From: JAJXSS01 sp964547135
GTDB taxonomy: Bacteria > Planctomycetota > Phycisphaerae > Phycisphaerales > Phycisphaeraceae
Length of the DNA: 64,000 bases
Reading direction: 5' to 3'
Assembly: GCA_964547135.1 (NCBI GenBank)
Contig: CAZJMK010000005.1
Span: 1 to 64,000 of the forward strand
Numbering within the stretch: the first letter of the stretch is position 1; every line of letters starts with the position of its first letter. The notes under the pieces are model-generated. The model ran no database searches. It saw only the letters and a program-made list of their open reading frames with translations, and was not told the DNA's origin. Below are positions 50,111-59,524 of this stretch, piece after piece. The position numbers and the translations under genes are program-made.

Positions 50111-51439
50111 TCAGAACCCTCGGCCCGGTCGGCTGAAGTTTCGGCTGGCGTCGTCGAGCACCAGCACCCAATCCGGTCCCTCGGCGGTGGGGGGGTGGAA
50201 CTCATGATGGCCGACGGAGCGCTCGACGGTATTGATCAGCCGTGCGGCACCGGTGCGCGGGTCGTACCACCAGGCGTTGATCAGCGTACCGGTCAAAAGC
50301 GCCAGGTTCACGGTGATCTTTGCATAGCAGGGGACATAGAACATCGCATAGCTGCCTTCGCTGTCGCGCGTGGCACGAACGTGCATGCTGTCGTGATTGT
50401 TTTTGGAAACCACCAGCGACTGATCGGGTATGCGGTTCACATAAGGGCGCGATTCCAGCAAAGCTCGGCCGTGCTGCATATGTGAGGCACCGGGCAGGTT
50501 GAGTGCCTCGATCCATTCACGTCGGCAGAGGCTGATGGTTTTGCGACGACGCACCCAGAATTGCCAGATCGGATGGCAGCCGTAGGTATGGCCACAGGCC
50601 CCGGCGAATGTGGCCCAGTAGAAGGCTTTGCGACAGTCGTAGGCTTCGAGGTAGCCGTTATCGAGTTTGAAGGAGGCCGGGTGATCTTCATAGCCCGGTT
50701 CGCCGTCGAGCACGGGTTTGGTGGAGGTGGTTCGATTCCAGTCACGGGTGATCAGCGCATAGTTTTCGGTATTGCGACGATGACCGCTCTGCCACATGTG
50801 AAAGTCCAGCCAGGGTTCGTCGGCAAAGTACATACTGGAACTGCTGTCGGCTTTGGGGTGATAGGTGATCAGGTTGGCTCCGCCATCGCCTTCGCGCAGA
50901 CCAGCCCCCATGGCGATGACGACCTCACGTTGCAACTGGTTTTCGATGTGTCGGTCGCCGCCGAGAATCCAGATCACGCCCGCATCACGATATCGCTGCC
51001 CCAGCCAGCGACCGTAAGCTCGAGCGACATCGGGGTGATCGAAAAGAACCGGGCCAAAGCCCCAGGCGTTGTTCCATTTGTCGCCCCAGGTGGGCAACAT
51101 GCCGATGCGCAGGCCATACGCGGCGGCGGTTTGAACCACCCAGTCAACATGCTGCCAGTAGTCTTGGTTGGGCAGGGCGGGGTTGTGATTTTGAAAGGGT
51201 ACATGGCCGTAGGCATTGGGTTCATTCAGGCCGTTAAGCTCAGCCAGTGCGACCGCCTGAATGACGGTGAAACGCTTGGCACAGCGATCGGCCAGATAGC
51301 GGAGGGTATCCTCGCGGTCCAGCCGATGGAATAACTCCCATGCGGTGTCCGCCAGGTAAAAAAAGGGGGTTTGATCAGCTTCGTGAACAAGGTAGCGTTT
51401 GTTTTCACTGACGACAATACGTTTGAACAACGCAGGCAC
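50111..51439 (-). CDS. DUF4038 glycoside hydrolase, GH140 (apiosidase)-like
   Basis: A 442-residue protein with the DUF4038 barrel: ENKRYLVHEADQTPFFYLAD opens the family, AWELFHRL, GLRIGMLPTWGD and WILGGDRH lie in the barrel, and KPVLDGEPGYED includes the probable catalytic Glu. The C-terminal domain (WWYDPRTGAARLI ... PDWVLVLDDA) matches the collagen-binding-like domain that closes these proteins. The characterised member (BT1012) removes apiose from rhamnogalacturonan II; other plant or algal glycans are possible. No signal peptide is seen. GTG start with GGAG 7 nt upstream. Confidence 0.82.
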   Translation of the reverse strand: MPALFKRIVVSENKRYLVHEADQTPFFYLADTAWELFHRLDREDTLRYLADRCAKRFTVIQAVALAELNGLNEPNAYGHVPFQNHNPALPNQDYWQHVDWVVQTAAAYGLRIGMLPTWGDKWNNAWGFGPVLFDHPDVARAYGRWLGQRYRDAGVIWILGGDRHIENQLQREVVIAMGAGLREGDGGANLITYHPKADSSSSMYFADEPWLDFHMWQSGHRRNTENYALITRDWNRTTSTKPVLDGEPGYEDHPASFKLDNGYLEAYDCRKAFYWATFAGACGHTYGCHPIWQFWVRRRKTISLCRREWIEALNLPGASHMQHGRALLESRPYVNRIPDQSLVVSKNNHDSMHVRATRDSEGSYAMFYVPCYAKITVNLALLTGTLINAWWYDPRTGAARLINTVERSVGHHEFHPPTAEGPDWVLVLDDASRNFSRPGRGF

Positions 51440-51531
51440 TGGTAACTCCTGTTGCCAAGTGGAGGATTATTAAAAATCACTCTCTACCAAAGAGTGGTAG
51501 TGTTTTTAGAACCATTAAGTATAAACCAGTT

Positions 51532-51955
51532 TTAAGGAAGGCCGTTGTCTTTGGGGTACCAAAGTTTGTTGAAGCTGAATCGTTGACCAGTCGGAAAGTA
51601 GTTTCGATCCACCTGATTGCGGGCCATGGTCTGGGCATGACCATCGTAGTAAAGGAGATTGATATTACCATTATGACGGTAAGCATTGCGCAAATTAGGA
51701 TTGGAAACCACAAACTCAGTGGTATATACCATGGAATTAGGCGCGTTGGTCTGCCAACTTATTGCATCTGAAAACATGAAAGAAGCGGAGGGACTGACCA
51801 CATCACCGGGCTTGGTATAGGTCCATGCGGGATATGGATCATTCGTCCAAGTCAGCCCGGAGATGTGGTAATCGTAGGAGAGATGCATTAGCCAGCAGAG
51901 CGGTGAGTGTGGTGAGTAGGGCGGTGGTCATGATGACTTTCGATCCTGCTGACAT
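51532..51955 (-). pseudogene. Remnant of an H-X9-DG prepilin-like protein
   Basis: The frame ending at 51532 gives the C-terminal part of a planctomycete prepilin-like (DUF1559/H-X9-DG) protein: MFSDAI, then AYRHNGNINLLYYDGHAQ, in which His and Asp-Gly are exactly nine residues apart. The N-terminal pilin helix is missing. Instead, an excellent ribosome site (AAAGGAGGAAGAA) precedes an ATG at 51955 that opens a different frame of 38 codons (MSAGSKVIMTTALLTTL...), ending after the overlap. So a gene start and a gene end have been joined out of frame, probably by an internal deletion. It lies just after the regulator gene, where such proteins often sit in planctomycete sugar loci. Confidence 0.68.
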
Positions 51956-51998
51956 TTCTTCCTCCTTTAAGAAAAAATGAGACATAGCCGTGCAACGA

Positions 51999-53204
51999 TT
52001 ACGGATTGATTGGGGTGCGATGGGTCGAGGGTTCGGCGACGGAATTGCCGGGTTTGAGTTGGCAGAGCAGCCGGGTGTTGGAGGGAACTTTTTCCCCGCG
52101 TGCCAGCAGGGGCGCCAATTCAGCAATGCGTCTGCCCATGTTGTAAAGCGGGATTTCGACGGTGGAAGGGCTTAGGCCGGCAAACCAGGCGTTGGCTTCG
52201 GGGGATTGGTCGATGGCCACCATGGAAACATCCAGCGGAACGCGCCAGTTCATGCGTTGCAGAGCCATGCCGGTGGCACGAACGACCTTGGCGCTGCCGG
52301 AGATGATGCCGGTGGGCTGTAGCATGCTGATCTGCTCGCCATAGCGTCGCACCTCGGTTTCCAGCGCAGCCTGATCGGGGGATTGCACATCCACCCAGAC
52401 CACATTCCAATCACCGGGCTTGATGCCGTGTGCCTCGGCCAGTTGCTTGAAGGCTCGCATACGCTCAAAGGTGAAGGGCAGGGGATCGGTGGGCAGAGCG
52501 AGCATGATTCTGCGATGGCCATGTTCCAGCAGATGGTCCACCGCCAGGCGGATGGCTGAGTCGTTGTCTTCCAGCAGAACGGTGAAGTCCAGGGTGCTGA
52601 ATTTGGTGCCGGTGCAGATGATGGGGATGTTGAGTCGCTGGGCGTCCCGCATGGAAAGCACTTCGGAAATATCGCCGGCGGTGAAGACGATGACATCCGG
52701 TCTCTGTCGGCGGAGCTTGGCCAACACGGTGTCAGGTTCAGGGCGACTGGTGCTGATGAGTTCGACCGTGATGTGATTGTCGATGGCGTGATCGCCGATG
52801 CCACGGAGGATTTCGGGAGTGTACCAGTTGGTGACCTGAAACTGCGTGGGTTGCGGGTCCCAGAAGACGACCACAGCCATGCGAATGGTTTGGACGCCCA
52901 GTGGAACGGATGGTTGATTGTCATCTTCGGGCAGTTGGCCGCCTTCGAGCATGATGCGTGGGCCGACGAAAGTGCCTCGACCGACCTGCCGGTTGATCCA
53001 GCCTTCTTTTTGCAAAAGGGTCATGGCCCTGCGGATGGAGGATCGGCTGAGGTTGAGTCGTTTGGACAATTGGGCATCGGTCATCAACGGCGAACCGACG
53101 GCTGGACGGTTGCTCAAAAGAAAATGACGAAGCTGCCGACAAAGCCCTTCGGTCACCCCCCGCGGCGGAAGCTTTTCATCCAGTTGGAAAGTGCTGTTGG
53201 CCAA
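51999..53204 (-). CDS. GntR-type wHTH fused to LacI-type periplasmic-binding domain regulator
   Basis: A 401-residue regulator. Residues about 15-80 form a GntR winged HTH (LSKRLNLSRSSIRRAMTLLQ then KEGWINRQVGRGTFVGP); the rest is a LacI/GalR-like sugar-binding domain with IRLAVDHLLEHGHRRIMLAL and VPLDVSMVAID. It should bind sugar and control the surrounding hydrolase genes. The start is TTG with AGGTG 7 nt upstream. A 15-bp palindrome about 95 bp upstream is a candidate operator. Confidence 0.87.
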   Translation of the reverse strand: MANSTFQLDEKLPPRGVTEGLCRQLRHFLLSNRPAVGSPLMTDAQLSKRLNLSRSSIRRAMTLLQKEGWINRQVGRGTFVGPRIMLEGGQLPEDDNQPSVPLGVQTIRMAVVVFWDPQPTQFQVTNWYTPEILRGIGDHAIDNHITVELISTSRPEPDTVLAKLRRQRPDVIVFTAGDISEVLSMRDAQRLNIPIICTGTKFSTLDFTVLLEDNDSAIRLAVDHLLEHGHRRIMLALPTDPLPFTFERMRAFKQLAEAHGIKPGDWNVVWVDVQSPDQAALETEVRRYGEQISMLQPTGIISGSAKVVRATGMALQRMNWRVPLDVSMVAIDQSPEANAWFAGLSPSTVEIPLYNMGRRIAELAPLLARGEKVPSNTRLLCQLKPGNSVAEPSTHRTPINP

Positions 53205-53589
53205 AGTGTTTCACCTAAAATGGATATTGTTCACAAGATGAACCAACTGATATAAATATACACCCATGATGGTTGCCTGTCAACCGTAAAATGAAGTAAT
53301 ATTGGCAATATTTGCCTGATTCGACGAATATGGCTCAATGGCGGTTGGTATGAGCCATTTCGATTCACAGCCGCGCCCCCGGGCTGGGTGAATAAAGCCG
53401 TCGATGACATCGGCGGTTGGTGCTACCCGCTGATATTGCCAATCAATGGTTCCATGAAGACGGCGGATACCATCCGCCGCTTTGTCAAACCCACCGCTGA
53501 GGGTGGCGACACCCCAGCGGTTCTTGGTTGATCAAAGAACCACTGGCTTCCGCTCGTGGCTCTGAGCTACACCGGACATCAAAATCGTA
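53205..53589. other. Intergenic region upstream of the regulator
   Basis: An AT-rich half next to the regulator (53210-53340) holds the operator candidate. The other half contains palindrome fragments (CCCCCGGGCTGGG, GGCGGATACCATCCGCC at about 53462, CTTCCGCTCGTGGCTCTGAG at 53547; the last also appears inverted near 48103 and 26618). Confidence 0.65.
53298..53312. promoter_or_regulatory. Candidate operator of the GntR/LacI regulator
   Basis: AATATTGGCAATATT is a perfect odd palindrome centred on G53305. A partial match (GATATTGCCAATC) lies at about 53433. Position upstream of the regulator fits autoregulation; binding is inferred. Confidence 0.5.
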
Positions 53590-56500
53590 TCAAGGCTCAA
53601 AGCGGATGCGTCGGATTTGGATGCCGGCTTTTTTCGAGGGCAGCACCTGGAACTGCAAGTTGAAGCCGGTCACTTCCAACGACTCTTCCGCATCCACCAG
53701 TGCCCGCATCGGAATGCGTACCGTCTGCCAGGTTTGGGGGTCTGAATCGATGATCGCCTCATCGGGCGTGAAGCGTCGCAGGGGTATGAATCGGCGTTTG
53801 AAGCTTTCATGATTGCCCGACAGCAGCACCTGGGTGAGGTGGCCGCCCAGATGTTCCCCCCATTCGTCTTCGAGGCCGTTGACTTCGAAAACCAAAGTTC
53901 CCTGTTTACCCATGCCCACGGGCAGGGCGATCGGGGTTTTACCTTCCAGCCGAGCGGAGCACCAATTGACGGACTTCGGCCCCAGGGCAATGCGCCAGAC
54001 ACCCTCAACGATAACGGACTTGGCATCGGTGTTGTGGGTGCTTATGGTCCAACCTTTGGGGGCGTTGTCCATCAATATCGGAATCGCTGCCCCTCGGCCT
54101 GCGGTGGGCAGAGCAGCGGCGGACGATGGCGTGGTCTTTGCGGCATCTTCGGACCAGCGTTCGGCAGTCATGGCCACGATGATCGGCACGATACCGCCGT
54201 TGGCGGACACAATGTCGATGGTCGTCACCGCCTTGTGCGGTTGGGGGTTTTCCCAGCGCCAGGCAAACAGTCCCCGGCCCTCGGAATTGATCCATGCGGG
54301 ACGACAGACCTGATCCGGGTCGGACCGATTCGGGTTGTACCAGTCACCAATTTCGACCCTGCCGCGAATCGGAATGATCGTCGATGAGCCGTCGGCATGA
54401 TTGAGCACATATTGGAAGGCATTGCCGGTCGAGGTCCAGGCGCTGGCGTGCAGGAAATAAAGTGCTTTCACCTGAGCCTGCACCTGAATGCCGGTGACTT
54501 TTTCGGGGACATTGCGCATGTTTTTGGAGGCCAGTACGATGCAGGCGCGTTCCTGATTGTGATCCCAGCGAATGATTTCGAAGGGCACGCCCAGCATCAT
54601 GTGCCGACCCCACTCCAACCCGCGCAGATGATTGGCCCCCTGATCCGTCCATCCGCCTTTGCCGTCACCGGGAACCGTGTCGTAAAAGTGACGATTGGCC
54701 ACATTACGCAGGTCCAGCGGCATGGCCTGTTCGAGGTTGATCGGATAGCTGAACTGTTGTTTGAGGGCACGGGCACGCTGGGCGGCGGCATGTGCTTCCA
54801 ATGTTTTTTGTCCCTGCACCAGGGCATCGTTCCAGCTTTGTTCCTTGAGTGGGCCGAAGCGACCCGCCAGGGTTTCACGCGGACCACTGATCACGACATG
54901 ACGTGTGCCCGGTTGCAGCGTCAGCAGAATCTGACCATCCCTGACTTCATGGATGACGCCCTCCAGCGGATTGACCATCATCGCATCAGCGCTCATCGAT
55001 TCCCCGGCGAAGCGCACCATCATCGGCGTACCTCGGCGATTGAACATCAGGTAACCGCTCAGACCCTCACGGTGAGCCGGATGAATTTCGATGCCGTAGG
55101 CCGGTTCGCCTGAATCGTATTGCAGGACGTTGCAGGCAGGTTTGATGCCCTGTTCATCCAGCAGTTGACGCAACACCAGACGCAATTCTTCGCGTTGCAT
55201 CTGCGCTCCGAAATAAATGATTCGACCCTGACCGTGTTTGCGTTCAAGGATGGCCGGGTGCGCACCGGTGCGTGCCAGGGTTTGCCAGTCGGCGTCATGG
55301 GTGAGCCGGCGGTAGGGCTTGGTTTTGACGTTCAGCCCGGCGAATTCCATCGGCGTGACCTCGGCGTTCACCGGTTCACCCAAACGCAGCCCCAGCGTGT
55401 TTTCAAAGTCGGTGGGTTGGCCGTATTCATTGAGTTGCAGTGCTTCCAAACCCAGCACCAGCGTGCCGCCCTGATGCACGAAATCGAGCAGTTTTTCGCC
55501 TGTGCCTTCATAGACGGCGTCCACCCCGGCGGCGACGATGACACGGTATTCACGCTGACGATTTTCCAGCAATTGTTCTTCGAGAATCACGTCCATCGGA
55601 ATGTGGCCGTATTCGAGTGCCTCGGCATAGGCCATGACAAAATCATGTTGCGGTTGGCCGGTGACAAACGCCAGGCGCTGGGTGGGGAACGAAACCATCA
55701 CCGCCACATCACGCTGCACGCCGCGCTCACGGGGAAAGAAAAGGTCGCCGACTTTGAGCATTTCCTCTTTGGCGGCCATCATGCCGGTGAGCGACCGTGT
55801 GGGCACGCCGTAGGGGTTGAGCATCAGCCAATGGAAGCGTTCGGACAAGCGTGTGCCGGCTTGGGCACCGTGCTGTTTCCATTCCGCGTCCCACGCCCGC
55901 CTGCTCCACTTGAACACGAACGAGGCGTTGAGTCCGCGTGCCATCTGCGTCCAAAGCTGATCACGATACGACTCGAAGGTTCGACCCATGTAGGTTTCGC
56001 CATCGTGTATCGGCTTGCCCCTTGCGATGCTGCGATAGAAGTGACCTTCCAGCATGTCCGCTCCGCCCGTGGTGGTGGAAATGGCGTTGAGCACCTTGCT
56101 GAGTTTGTATAGGTTGACATTGTCCTGCGGCACATGTCGCCAGCGCATCGGCTGCACACACATGCGCACATCCGGGTCCGGGTCGGTTGCACGAATGGTT
56201 TGCACGCCCAATTTGCAGATATCGACGAACACATCCTCCATGAACTTGTGCCACTCCACGAACAAGCCGATGTTCTGGGTGAAGTTTTCAAACCCGCTGA
56301 CTTCTTCAAACGATTGATAGTTGGCTTTCCATGCCTGGTTGAGTTTGTCGATCGAGCCGAACTGCGCTTGCAAACGCTGGGCGAACAGTTGACGGTTGTA
56401 GGGACTGGGGTCGTTGTACGCCGGTTCGTTGAACAGTTCATAGACAAACGGTTTGCCGCCGAGTTTGCGCACCGATTCCACCGCCTCGCGCCACATCGCT

Positions 56501-57171
56501 TCATACGCAGCCCTGCCTTTGGGATGCGTCACACTGTAGGCCACCCAGTGATTGCCTGTGCCCTGAATGCCCCCGGCGTTGAACATCTCCGGCGCAAGCT
56601 TGTCACGGTGCGGCCACAGCGCGCCCTGCGACCACACCGCTCCCGTGCAGTCCACGTACAACGGCAAACGCGCCTGCTGCACATAATTGCGATGAGCTGC
56701 CAGTTCCTCCGGCTGCAATTCCCGATGCGTGAATGAAGGTATGTATGACTTCATCCAATGCACCGTCGCACTCACCCCCATCACATCAAACCCCAAACGT
56801 TGCGCGGTTTCGTAAGTTGGCGGTGTTTCGTAAAGCCATTTGAGGGAATCGGGGTAGCCGGGCGTGGGCAGCATGAAATTGGCGTGAATGGCTTCGTAAC
56901 TGATCTGCCCCAGTAAATAGCGCGGCTCGCCATTGAGGAGAAAATGACCTTCGGGGGCCACGGTCAATGTTGGATCAGGCGGTATGAGCACCGGGGGTTT
57001 GAGTTCGTGAAATTCGGGGAACAAAGCTTTGGGTTCCGATTGTGCGCAGGTGGATGGCGTCCGGAAACAGATCATCAGCGCCATGCAGGCAAACATTGCC
57101 AACAGCGTCGTGACCGGCGGCTCAGCGTGTGTCATGCTACGAACCGGCGCAGGCGGATTTGGATACATCAT
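53590..57171 (-). CDS. Large secreted glycoside hydrolase, clan GH-A (GH42-like)
   Basis: A 1193-residue exported enzyme. The signal peptide is VTTLLAMFACMALMICF followed by a probable cleavage near STCAQS. The catalytic barrel spans about residues 60-560: FLLNGEPRYLLGQISYEA, then PFVYELFNEPAY with the acid/base Glu after Asn. A class-I amidotransferase-like domain resembling the GH42 trimerisation domain follows (VIVAAGVDAVYEGTGEKLLD), and the C-terminal 350 residues look like beta-sandwich binding modules. Beta-galactosidase is the nearest activity, but related families cover many substrates. ATG at 57171 has AAAGGGTG upstream and lies 13 bp past the alpha-galactosidase stop, so the two are coupled. 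Confidence 0.75.
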   Translation of the reverse strand: MMYPNPPAPVRSMTHAEPPVTTLLAMFACMALMICFRTPSTCAQSEPKALFPEFHELKPPVLIPPDPTLTVAPEGHFLLNGEPRYLLGQISYEAIHANFMLPTPGYPDSLKWLYETPPTYETAQRLGFDVMGVSATVHWMKSYIPSFTHRELQPEELAAHRNYVQQARLPLYVDCTGAVWSQGALWPHRDKLAPEMFNAGGIQGTGNHWVAYSVTHPKGRAAYEAMWREAVESVRKLGGKPFVYELFNEPAYNDPSPYNRQLFAQRLQAQFGSIDKLNQAWKANYQSFEEVSGFENFTQNIGLFVEWHKFMEDVFVDICKLGVQTIRATDPDPDVRMCVQPMRWRHVPQDNVNLYKLSKVLNAISTTTGGADMLEGHFYRSIARGKPIHDGETYMGRTFESYRDQLWTQMARGLNASFVFKWSRRAWDAEWKQHGAQAGTRLSERFHWLMLNPYGVPTRSLTGMMAAKEEMLKVGDLFFPRERGVQRDVAVMVSFPTQRLAFVTGQPQHDFVMAYAEALEYGHIPMDVILEEQLLENRQREYRVIVAAGVDAVYEGTGEKLLDFVHQGGTLVLGLEALQLNEYGQPTDFENTLGLRLGEPVNAEVTPMEFAGLNVKTKPYRRLTHDADWQTLARTGAHPAILERKHGQGRIIYFGAQMQREELRLVLRQLLDEQGIKPACNVLQYDSGEPAYGIEIHPAHREGLSGYLMFNRRGTPMMVRFAGESMSADAMMVNPLEGVIHEVRDGQILLTLQPGTRHVVISGPRETLAGRFGPLKEQSWNDALVQGQKTLEAHAAAQRARALKQQFSYPINLEQAMPLDLRNVANRHFYDTVPGDGKGGWTDQGANHLRGLEWGRHMMLGVPFEIIRWDHNQERACIVLASKNMRNVPEKVTGIQVQAQVKALYFLHASAWTSTGNAFQYVLNHADGSSTIIPIRGRVEIGDWYNPNRSDPDQVCRPAWINSEGRGLFAWRWENPQPHKAVTTIDIVSANGGIVPIIVAMTAERWSEDAAKTTPSSAAALPTAGRGAAIPILMDNAPKGWTISTHNTDAKSVIVEGVWRIALGPKSVNWCSARLEGKTPIALPVGMGKQGTLVFEVNGLEDEWGEHLGGHLTQVLLSGNHESFKRRFIPLRRFTPDEAIIDSDPQTWQTVRIPMRALVDAEESLEVTGFNLQFQVLPSKKAGIQIRRIRFEP

Positions 57172-57184
57172 CGCAGACACCCTT

Positions 57185-59524
57185 TCATGCTTGGACCATG
57201 GAAACCAGATTGGCAAGTGAAATGACGAATTCACGACAGTCGCTGGGGATCGTGAATCGGTGAACGCAAAGTTGGTTTTGTGATCGAACACCCAGGCTGA
57301 ATGTCACCGCCCGTTGCCAGGGGGTGTCCAGTCGAACCTGAATCGACTGGTTGTGTACCTGCCACTGAGCGATTTCAACACCACCGCCGGACAGATGCAG
57401 ATCCGTGCCCAATAGCACATGATCGAGGTTGGCAGAAGGGCACAAACGCAGCACCCGGCAACCGTGGGCCGGCACCGTGATGGTCATTGCATCGTTGCGG
57501 GCAAACTCCCCCAGAAATCGCTGCGTGTGCATTTCAAACACGGCCCACTGATCGTGCCGGGGCAGTTGGGCGATGTCCGCCAGGCGCACCATTTCATCGC
57601 CTGGCGTTTCCGCCCAGTTGCACAGCGTCAGCGTCCACCAGGGCTTTAAACCCACGGCACGGGGAGCAATCGACGTCAGAAAGCGCGTCGGGCATACCGG
57701 GTGGTTCCAATCGAGAATTTTGGCCGGCGTGTTGATCGACGGAATCACCAGGCGCAGCAATTCCCTGCGGTCCTCATCCAACTGCGGAAAATGTTCGCTG
57801 ATGCAGACGATGCCGCCGCCCAGATACTGATTCGCCGTGATGGTCAGGGCTTCTTCATCCGTGAACGCCCCCTGTGATAAATGCGCAAATTCCGTCCGAC
57901 CGCGAAACGGCTCACTGCGACGACGCAGTTGCAGGGCATCCGGGTCGGTGTGCCACCAGCGTCGGGTCCAGGCCCGAAAAACATTCTGCTTGATGCGCAC
58001 CAGGTAACCGGGCTGTTGCGGATCAGGCTCGTGCCATCGCCCTTTGACATCACTGCCCACCCGTTGCCCGTCCGCCAGCCTCAGGCTGCCTTCGTACAAG
58101 CCCCCGCAGGCCAGTATGTACGCATCTTCTCCCACCGCTTTACGCACCAGTTCCATTCCCAATCGGTACGCCTTGGCGCGGTTGAACGACCGATCGTAAA
58201 AACAGATGGCCGGGTTGTTCACCAGCGCACGCAAAAAATCAAACTTGTGACAAACATAACCCCATGCCCGCAACCGTTGGTACATTTCCCGGAAATATTC
58301 CGCCGCATACGGACTGGTCGGATCGATCACCCCATATTCAAGGTCGCTGCGTGCCGGGTTTTTATAGGCAAACAATACCCGCTCACCCGTAAGCGTTCGA
58401 GCCGCCAGTTCAGGGTGTTCCTTGAGCACCGGGGCATCGCCGGCAATCACAAACGGGGCGGTCCAAATCCCCGGCAGCAAACCCGCCGCCTTGATCTGAT
58501 CCGCTGCATGTTGCATGCCCGAAGCAAATCGTTCGCCGGCGTTCCAACTGCCAAAGCAGTCCATCCAGCCGTTGTCGATCAGAAACACATCCGCAGGGAA
58601 ACGATTGCGCTGATAGGCTGACAAATCGTCGCACAAATCCTTTTCCGTAAAATCCAGCCCGTAAAAATACCAACTGCAAATCATCGTCGGTGCAGGCCCC
58701 AGCCTCGGCCGGGCACCCAGCCCTGTGACCTTTTCCACCAAATCCCCAAAACGCTCGATCATCGCCCCCGGCTCATCGCCCGACCACGTGGCGATCCAGT
58801 GCGTCGCGATCGATTGGCCCGGCTGCAACAACAACCGGTCAAACTCACCAATCACCCGCAACTGCAATTCACCATGCTGCGCACCCGCAGACATGGTTTC
58901 AATTCGGCTCAAATGCTCCGTCTGCCCCAACACCGCCAGGGCGTGCATGTTCGCATCGCTGTCGGTCTGTGACACCAGAATCAACGCCTCCGATTTCACC
59001 GGCGTTTGGGCCGACGAATCATCCCCCCCGGATACAACCCCCGCCCCGGCGCGAAACTCCGATGAATCCACCCGTGCGTGCCGGGCATCCGTATCCGTCG
59101 CCCCCGGCTGATACACTCCGGGAATGTCATTTTTATGCCGTGACATCCGCACAACACGCCAGGGAAATGAACCCTTGTCGCCGGTTTTGCATGAAGCCGA
59201 CAACCGGGGCAACTGCAGCGCCAACTCGCCCACCTCAACGGCTTGCTGCCCATGATTGGTCAGCACGATACGAACACATTCCAGCCCCTGTCCCTCGGCG
59301 GATACAAAAGAACAGTGACGCAGCAAAAGCCCCTCCGGATAAAGCGTTGATTCCCGCAGATAAACCTGTCCCGCAACCCCGGCCACGACCGTGTCTTTCT
59401 GTAAGCCAAGGTCAACCCAATCAACCGCCGACCGCAGCGAGGCTTGCTGCCCAACCTTTACGGATACACCACTGCTGCGCAACCAATTCAAGGTAATTGT
59501 CATAGGTGATGCCGCCGAGTGCAT
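57185..59524 (-). CDS. Alpha-galactosidase-like glycoside hydrolase (clan GH-D, GH36-type)
   Basis: A 779-residue enzyme. An N-terminal beta-sandwich (to about residue 275) precedes the barrel with DVFLIDNGWM, GIWTAPFVIAGD, the nucleophile motif CHKFDFLRAL and the acid/base motif RVGSDVKGRW. A C-terminal beta domain ends it. GH36 members release alpha-galactose from oligosaccharides. No signal peptide is seen, so it probably acts in the cytoplasm on imported sugars. ATG at 59524 (AGGGG upstream) is preferred; ATG at 59503 is possible. It is the first gene of the minus-strand island. Confidence 0.8.
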   Translation of the reverse strand: MHSAASPMTITLNWLRSSGVSVKVGQQASLRSAVDWVDLGLQKDTVVAGVAGQVYLRESTLYPEGLLLRHCSFVSAEGQGLECVRIVLTNHGQQAVEVGELALQLPRLSASCKTGDKGSFPWRVVRMSRHKNDIPGVYQPGATDTDARHARVDSSEFRAGAGVVSGGDDSSAQTPVKSEALILVSQTDSDANMHALAVLGQTEHLSRIETMSAGAQHGELQLRVIGEFDRLLLQPGQSIATHWIATWSGDEPGAMIERFGDLVEKVTGLGARPRLGPAPTMICSWYFYGLDFTEKDLCDDLSAYQRNRFPADVFLIDNGWMDCFGSWNAGERFASGMQHAADQIKAAGLLPGIWTAPFVIAGDAPVLKEHPELAARTLTGERVLFAYKNPARSDLEYGVIDPTSPYAAEYFREMYQRLRAWGYVCHKFDFLRALVNNPAICFYDRSFNRAKAYRLGMELVRKAVGEDAYILACGGLYEGSLRLADGQRVGSDVKGRWHEPDPQQPGYLVRIKQNVFRAWTRRWWHTDPDALQLRRRSEPFRGRTEFAHLSQGAFTDEEALTITANQYLGGGIVCISEHFPQLDEDRRELLRLVIPSINTPAKILDWNHPVCPTRFLTSIAPRAVGLKPWWTLTLCNWAETPGDEMVRLADIAQLPRHDQWAVFEMHTQRFLGEFARNDAMTITVPAHGCRVLRLCPSANLDHVLLGTDLHLSGGGVEIAQWQVHNQSIQVRLDTPWQRAVTFSLGVRSQNQLCVHRFTIPSDCREFVISLANLVSMVQA

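Noticed and set aside
55120..56112. A 330-codon plus-strand frame opposite the large hydrolase
   Set aside because: It lies wholly within the secreted hydrolase gene and shows no family motif.
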